A stretch of 64,000 nucleotides of DNA from Mycobacteroides chelonae. Its GTDB lineage: Bacteria > Actinomycetota > Actinomycetes > Mycobacteriales > Mycobacteriaceae. Under the pieces are notes generated by a model that had not been told where the DNA came from, did not search any database, and saw nothing but the letters and a program-made list of their open reading frames with translations. The translations under genes and the position numbers were made by a program. The stretch spans positions 62,001 through 126,000 of the forward strand of contig JACHLF010000006.1 in the NCBI GenBank assembly GCA_014204435.1. Reading direction: 5' to 3'. This document shows positions 60,810 through 64,000 of this stretch, piece after piece. Every line of letters starts with the position of its first letter. Within the stretch, counting starts at the first letter, position 1.

Positions 60810-61170
60810 TGCCGCCAGGGCACATGACCTCGACCTGAAACGGCGTGATGACGCCGCCGTCCTCTGGCGATCGCTTCCTGACACGGTGCCCTTGACGGTG
60901 TAGTGCTTGCCGTCTGTGGTCAGGGTAGCGCTCTCGCCGTCTTTCTTGAGTAGTTAGTAGTACATGAATGTGAGCCCGTTGACCTCGCCCAGGTTGATGG
61001 TCTGGAGTGCTGGTGGATCTCCCATGAGAGTCAGCCCGCGTGCATCGGGGTCCGTCGTGACGTTGATGCACGTCCTTTGTTCATACGTGTCACATCTGAC
61101 GGAGCCCGATCTTCGCGATCCCCGTCCTTGTGGCGCAGCCGGACTGGGTGGCGGCCGACACTCGTTTCAT
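60810..61170 (-). pseudogene. Decayed second copy of an LpqH-type lipoprotein
   Basis: Minus-strand fragments align in order with the intact lpqH just upstream: MKRVSAATQSGC start (ATG 61170), then TCINVTTDPDARGLTL-like text, PPALQTINLGEVNGLTFMYY (matching SAGLGSLNGQSLAFSEG), a TAA, then KKDGESATLTTDGKHYTVKG (matching KATKDGKKYHIEG) and, after a frameshift, VITPFQVEVMCPG (matching KPFEIEVTCP). Stops and frame changes exclude function. The stretch 60665-60810 holds nothing else I can support. Confidence 0.75.
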
Positions 61171-61248
61171 CGTGTCCCCCTGGTAGCCCCGAAACGGACT
61201 AGCCGGGCAGCACAGCGGCGCCGCCCGGCTAGATCGGTGGTGCATGCT

Positions 61249-61725
61249 CTACGGGCAGGTGACCTCGATTTCGAATGGCTTGTTGGAGGGCTGCATCGGG
61301 TTGGCCATGTCCACCGCGATGGCGGTGCCTTCGATGTGGTACTTCTTGCCGTCCTTGGTGGCCTTCGCGCTAGCTCCCGGGGTCCCCTCGGAGAACGCCA
61401 GAGACTGCCCGTTGAGGCTGCCCAGGCCAGCGGACTTCACCGTCGGTGAATCGCCGTCGGTGAGCACGGCGCCGAAGCCCTGCGCGCCGCTGCCGATGAC
61501 GATGTTGAGGTTGCCGTTGGAGGCCTGGCAGACGACGGCACCCTCGATCTTCTGCTCCTTGCCGTCGATGACGACCTTGGCGCTGCTATTTGTTGCTACC
61601 GCGCCGCCGTTGTTGCTGACGGTGGTGCCCTTGGTCTCGGACTTGTCCTTATCGCTCGAACAGCCGACCAGACCTGCGGCGATAATCGCCGCGCCGCCAA
61701 TGGCGACCACAAGCCCACGCTTCAT
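61249..61725 (-). CDS. lpqH: LpqH (19-kDa) family lipoprotein
   Basis: 158 residues from ATG 61725, with AAGGAGAG five bases upstream. Lipoprotein signal RGLVVAIGGAAIIAAGLVGC with lipobox LVGC; the mature part starts SSDKDKSETKGTTVSNNGG, a Ser/Thr-rich stretch like the glycosylated start of the 19-kDa antigen. The LpqH domain follows with two cysteines (VVCQASNG and EVTCP) and GAVLTDGDSPTVKSAGLGSL. This family is a Toll-like receptor 2 agonist in mycobacteria. A broken second copy lies directly downstream. Confidence 0.9.
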   Translation of the reverse strand: MKRGLVVAIGGAAIIAAGLVGCSSDKDKSETKGTTVSNNGGAVATNSSAKVVIDGKEQKIEGAVVCQASNGNLNIVIGSGAQGFGAVLTDGDSPTVKSAGLGSLNGQSLAFSEGTPGASAKATKDGKKYHIEGTAIAVDMANPMQPSNKPFEIEVTCP

Positions 61726-61815
61726 TGCGCTCTCCTTATGTGTGATGAGGGGTGGAGCCGAACAGGACAAAGTATGGGGCGGTAACGGGATGCGGTTCGC
61801 GGAACGCGGGTATAC

Positions 61816-62124
61816 CTACGTACCCAGATGTGAGATGTCGATACCGGCGGAGAGAAGGACTACCGCCACTATCGTCACTGTGGTTAGCACGATGGGCTTG
61901 CCGCCGCGCTGCCAATGGCCCCGGGCCAGCGCGTGGTGGCGCACCGTGCTGATCGCGACGATTCCGAGCACGACCGTGGTGGCGATCAATGAGGCCACCG
62001 CGGTGTGCTTGTGAATGAGTGCGTGGGTCAGGAAGACGGCGGCAGTTCCCGCCGCTGCCCACCCGGTGCGAAGCCAGGCCAGCGCGGTGCGCTCGACGGC
62101 GAGGGTCTCGGGGGCCGCTTTCAT
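61816..62124 (-). CDS. DUF202 membrane protein
   Basis: 102 residues from ATG 62124, coupled to the preceding YidH gene by ATGA. Begins ETLAVERTALAWLRTGWAAA, the DUF202 signature (ERTxLAWxRT), followed by two more helices (VASLIATTVVLGIVAISTVR and IVLTTVTIVAVVLLSAGIDI). Often found in pairs with YidH. Role unknown; members elsewhere relate to vacuolar transporter chaperones. Confidence 0.82.
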   Translation of the reverse strand: MKAAPETLAVERTALAWLRTGWAAAGTAAVFLTHALIHKHTAVASLIATTVVLGIVAISTVRHHALARGHWQRGGKPIVLTTVTIVAVVLLSAGIDISHLGT

Positions 62125-62465
62125 CGGTAGAAGACCGCCACCGAAGCCAGGACCGCGACCAGCCCGAGGCTCACCGCGAGTAAGGGCACCAGAATGGTGC
62201 CCCTCAAGGGTTGGTCGTGGTCCATCCGGTCCTTCACATCGCGCCAATGCGCGTATGCGCCGATGGACACCACCACCGCGAGCGCCAGACAGGATGCCGC
62301 CAGCACATGCCGGACTCCGGCGTGGTGAAACGGTTGGACGAGGGTTTGGACCGCGACGCCGCCGGCGAGTAATCCGAGTGCGGTGCGAATCCACGAGAGG
62401 AACGTGCGTTCGTTGGCCAGGGTGAAGCGGTAGTCGATTTTGTGCTCTTCAGGCGGTTCCGTCAC
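62121..62465 (-). CDS. YidH-type DUF202 membrane protein
   Basis: 114 residues from GTG 62465. The DUF202 signature appears as FTLANERTFLSWIRTALGLL (ERTxLxWIRTA), followed by helices VLAASCLALAVVVSIGAYAH and ILVPLLAVSLGLVAVLASVA. First gene of a coupled two-gene unit with the following DUF202 protein. Function unknown. Confidence 0.84.
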   Translation of the reverse strand: MTEPPEEHKIDYRFTLANERTFLSWIRTALGLLAGGVAVQTLVQPFHHAGVRHVLAASCLALAVVVSIGAYAHWRDVKDRMDHDQPLRGTILVPLLAVSLGLVAVLASVAVFYR

Positions 62466-62529
62466 TCCGCCAACTTACCGAGCGTGAGGGCGCAGACGAG
62501 GTGTGTTGCGGACGGCCTGGGTGGCGTGC

Positions 62530-63546
62530 TCAGGCGAGATGAGTGCTCGGCGGTGCACCGTGCCACCGGGTGTAGGCGTGTGTGAAGGCTGCGGGCTCGG
62601 AGTACCCCAGGCGATCGGAGACTTCCTTTACCGAGAGCCCGTTCCGGAGAAATTCGTTGGCCAGGGTTTCGCGCACCTCGTCGAGCAGGACGCGGTACGA
62701 CGTACCCTCACGGGCCAGCCGCCGGTGCAGAGTGCGCTCGCCGATATGCATGCTCGCGGCCACCTCTCCCATGGCGGGTACCTGGCCAGGCACTCGAAGC
62801 AGCTGGTTGCGCACCTCGCCGGCAATACCGTCGCGGGAACGCCGCAGTTCCAGCAGTTCCTCGCATTGGTGCACGCACAGGGCAGCCGTGTGCGGATCGG
62901 CCGTGGGCAATGGCGCCGCCAGCAGTGGGGTCGGGAACACCAGAGCATTTCGGGGTGAATCGAACTCGACGGGGAGAAGCTCGGCGAGGAGGCGCAGGGG
63001 CGTGTCGCGCCCGGTTCGCAGCATCACGCGTGTCCCTGGCGGCATCGCCCCGCCGAAGAGAATGGGCACTATTCCGGCGATGGCTGCCAGGTCGCGTTCC
63101 AGTAGGAAGCGGCGGACATCCGGCGGAATATCGCTGTCGTCTAGATCGAAGACGCTGTCTTCATCGCCAACGGTCAGCGCGAAGCGGTGGAATGTGGAAC
63201 TGAGCTGACTGAACCGTAATCCGACCGAGAATGCGTCCCTCATGGTCGGGCTGGACAGCAGTGCAAAGCCCAGAATTCCGGCACTGGCGAGTTGATAGCG
63301 GGTACCCACCTCGATGCCAAGGCCCGCCGGATCTCCGGTGAGCGCCAACAGGTTCCGCACGATCCGCAGTTCCTGGAGTCCGGTTACCACTGCGTCGGGC
63401 CCGTTGAGGTCGGTCGCGGTGACGCCAGTTCCCTCCAGGCACACATCCGGACCGAAACCGCGGTCCCCGGCCGCGTCGACCAGATTGCGCGTCGCGGTGG
63501 GTGAGCGCGGATAGTCCCAGAACGGGCGGCCAACATCGTCGGGCAC
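62530..63546 (-). CDS. AraC-family regulator with Arabinose_bd (OruR/ArgR-like) N-domain
   Basis: 338 residues from GTG 63546. The C-terminal AraC helix-turn-helix pair occupies about 240-335: VPAMGEVAASMHIGERTLHR, RLAREGTSYRVLLDEVRETL, then LSVKEVSDRLGYSEPAAFTH and AYTRWHGAPPSTHLA. The N-terminal 190 residues resemble the arabinose-binding-like domain of mycobacterial AraC regulators (LGIEVGTRYQLASAGILGFA, LRFSQLSSTFHRFALTVGDE). Divergent from the SDR gene at 63618, which may be its target. Ligand unknown. Confidence 0.88.
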   Translation of the reverse strand: MPDDVGRPFWDYPRSPTATRNLVDAAGDRGFGPDVCLEGTGVTATDLNGPDAVVTGLQELRIVRNLLALTGDPAGLGIEVGTRYQLASAGILGFALLSSPTMRDAFSVGLRFSQLSSTFHRFALTVGDEDSVFDLDDSDIPPDVRRFLLERDLAAIAGIVPILFGGAMPPGTRVMLRTGRDTPLRLLAELLPVEFDSPRNALVFPTPLLAAPLPTADPHTAALCVHQCEELLELRRSRDGIAGEVRNQLLRVPGQVPAMGEVAASMHIGERTLHRRLAREGTSYRVLLDEVRETLANEFLRNGLSVKEVSDRLGYSEPAAFTHAYTRWHGAPPSTHLA

Positions 63547-63617
63547 TGTCCGAATTTATCAAGTCTCAGGCCGATGAAGTCATTCCTGGAGGCGAGCGTG
63601 GTCAATACGTTCGGGAT

Positions 63618-64000
63618 ATGGCGAGTAGGTCTGGGCGCATGCATGGTCAGGTGGCGGTCATCACGGGTGGCGCCAACGGCATCGGCGCCGAGGTGGCGCG
63701 GCAGCTGTCACAACGGGGTGCTTCGGTCGCGATCCTGGATCGCGATGCACGGCAGGCGCAGCAGCTGGCGGCCGAATTGGGCGACGGGGCAACTGGTTAT
63801 GAGGCCGATGTCGCGAATTCCGATTCGATCGCCGAGGCGATGGACGCTGTGGTTCAACGATTCGGCGGGATCGACATCGTCCTCGCAAATGCGGGTATTG
63901 CGGGTCCCATCGCGACCGTGGCCACGGTACGGCCGGGCGACTGGCAGCAGGTGATCGACGTGAACCTCGTGGGTGTGTTCCACACCGTGCGGATCGCCAT
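63618..64000 (+). CDS. Short-chain dehydrogenase/reductase (5' part)
   Basis: Open to the window end. From ATG 63618 (MASRSGRMHGQ) or ATG 63639, the N-terminal SDR half is visible: VAVITGGANGIGAEVARQLS (cofactor glycine motif), LDRD after strand 2, and GIDIVLANAGIAGPIATVAT with the NAG motif. Catalytic Tyr-x-x-x-Lys lies beyond the edge. TACGTT ends six bases before ATG 63618, which fits a leaderless start. Divergent from the AraC regulator, which may control it. Confidence 0.85.
   Translation, partial: MASRSGRMHGQVAVITGGANGIGAEVARQLSQRGASVAILDRDARQAQQLAAELGDGATGYEADVANSDSIAEAMDAVVQRFGGIDIVLANAGIAGPIATVATVRPGDWQQVIDVNLVGVFHTVRIA

Overview
The window is about 64 kb of high-GC, gene-dense chromosome from a rapidly growing mycobacterium, most likely the Mycobacterium (Mycobacteroides) abscessus-chelonae group. 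The evidence is gene content and order. Several blocks follow the M. tuberculosis order Rv0820-Rv0826 (pstB, phoY2, LCP protein, dus, desA1, TetR, DUF2236), Rv0854-Rv0860 (SRPBCC, far, dapC, fadA, fadB), Rv0861c-Rv0871 (XPB helicase, moaC-mog-moaE, rpfA, moaD, moaA, cspB) and Rv0875c-Rv0883c (DUF2771, MFS, DUF3027, DUF2530, MarR, SpoU methylase, DUF2537, sepH). These blocks are separated by insertions typical of rapid growers. The species cannot be fixed from sequence reading alone. Comparisons with M. tuberculosis are from memory, not from a search.

Layout. 1-4.5 kb: phosphate uptake (pstS end, pstC, pstA, pstB) facing phoU. 4.6-13.3 kb: an LCP cell-wall ligase, dus, desA1, a small secreted protein, a TetR regulator with a palindromic operator, two tandem DUF2236 oxygenase-like genes and a Gap-type membrane protein. 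13.3-18.9 kb: an SDR, a DUF2269 protein, four tRNA genes (Lys; Glu, Asp, Phe), a YCII protein, a sparse accessory patch with small or broken genes, an esterase and an SRPBCC protein. 19-23.9 kb: a FecB-like binding lipoprotein divergent from a four-gene envelope operon of unknown function. 23.9-31.5 kb: lipid-CoA metabolism (racemase, hydrolase, aminotransferase, fadA, fadB).

31.5-39.2 kb: an AT-rich leader followed by a tight PapA / serine hydrolase / acyltransferase / MmpL operon. It resembles the locus I recall as MmpL8 of M. abscessus, linked to a surface glycolipid. 39-42.7 kb: two truncated gene remnants, an F420 LLM oxidoreductase, an SRPBCC protein, a large lipoprotein and an acyltransferase remnant. 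42.6-52.4 kb: XPB helicase and partner, molybdopterin genes on both sides of rpfA, a decayed secretory lipase and cspB. rpfA has a c-di-AMP (ydaO) riboswitch leader and an upstream CRP-like site. 52.4-64 kb: DNA alkylation repair, exported proteins, two MFS transporters, MarR, an rRNA methylase, sepH, lpqH beside a decayed lpqH copy, a DUF202 pair, an AraC regulator and the start of an SDR.

The best candidates for something undescribed are the 20.2-23.9 kb envelope operon, which carries two homologous exported proteins, and a 17-base palindromic element shared by the promoters at 23.9 and 27.9 kb. Also notable are an 88-base block of perfect identity between the DUF2236 tandem genes and several clusters of gene decay. 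I saw no insertion sequence, CRISPR array or phage structural gene.
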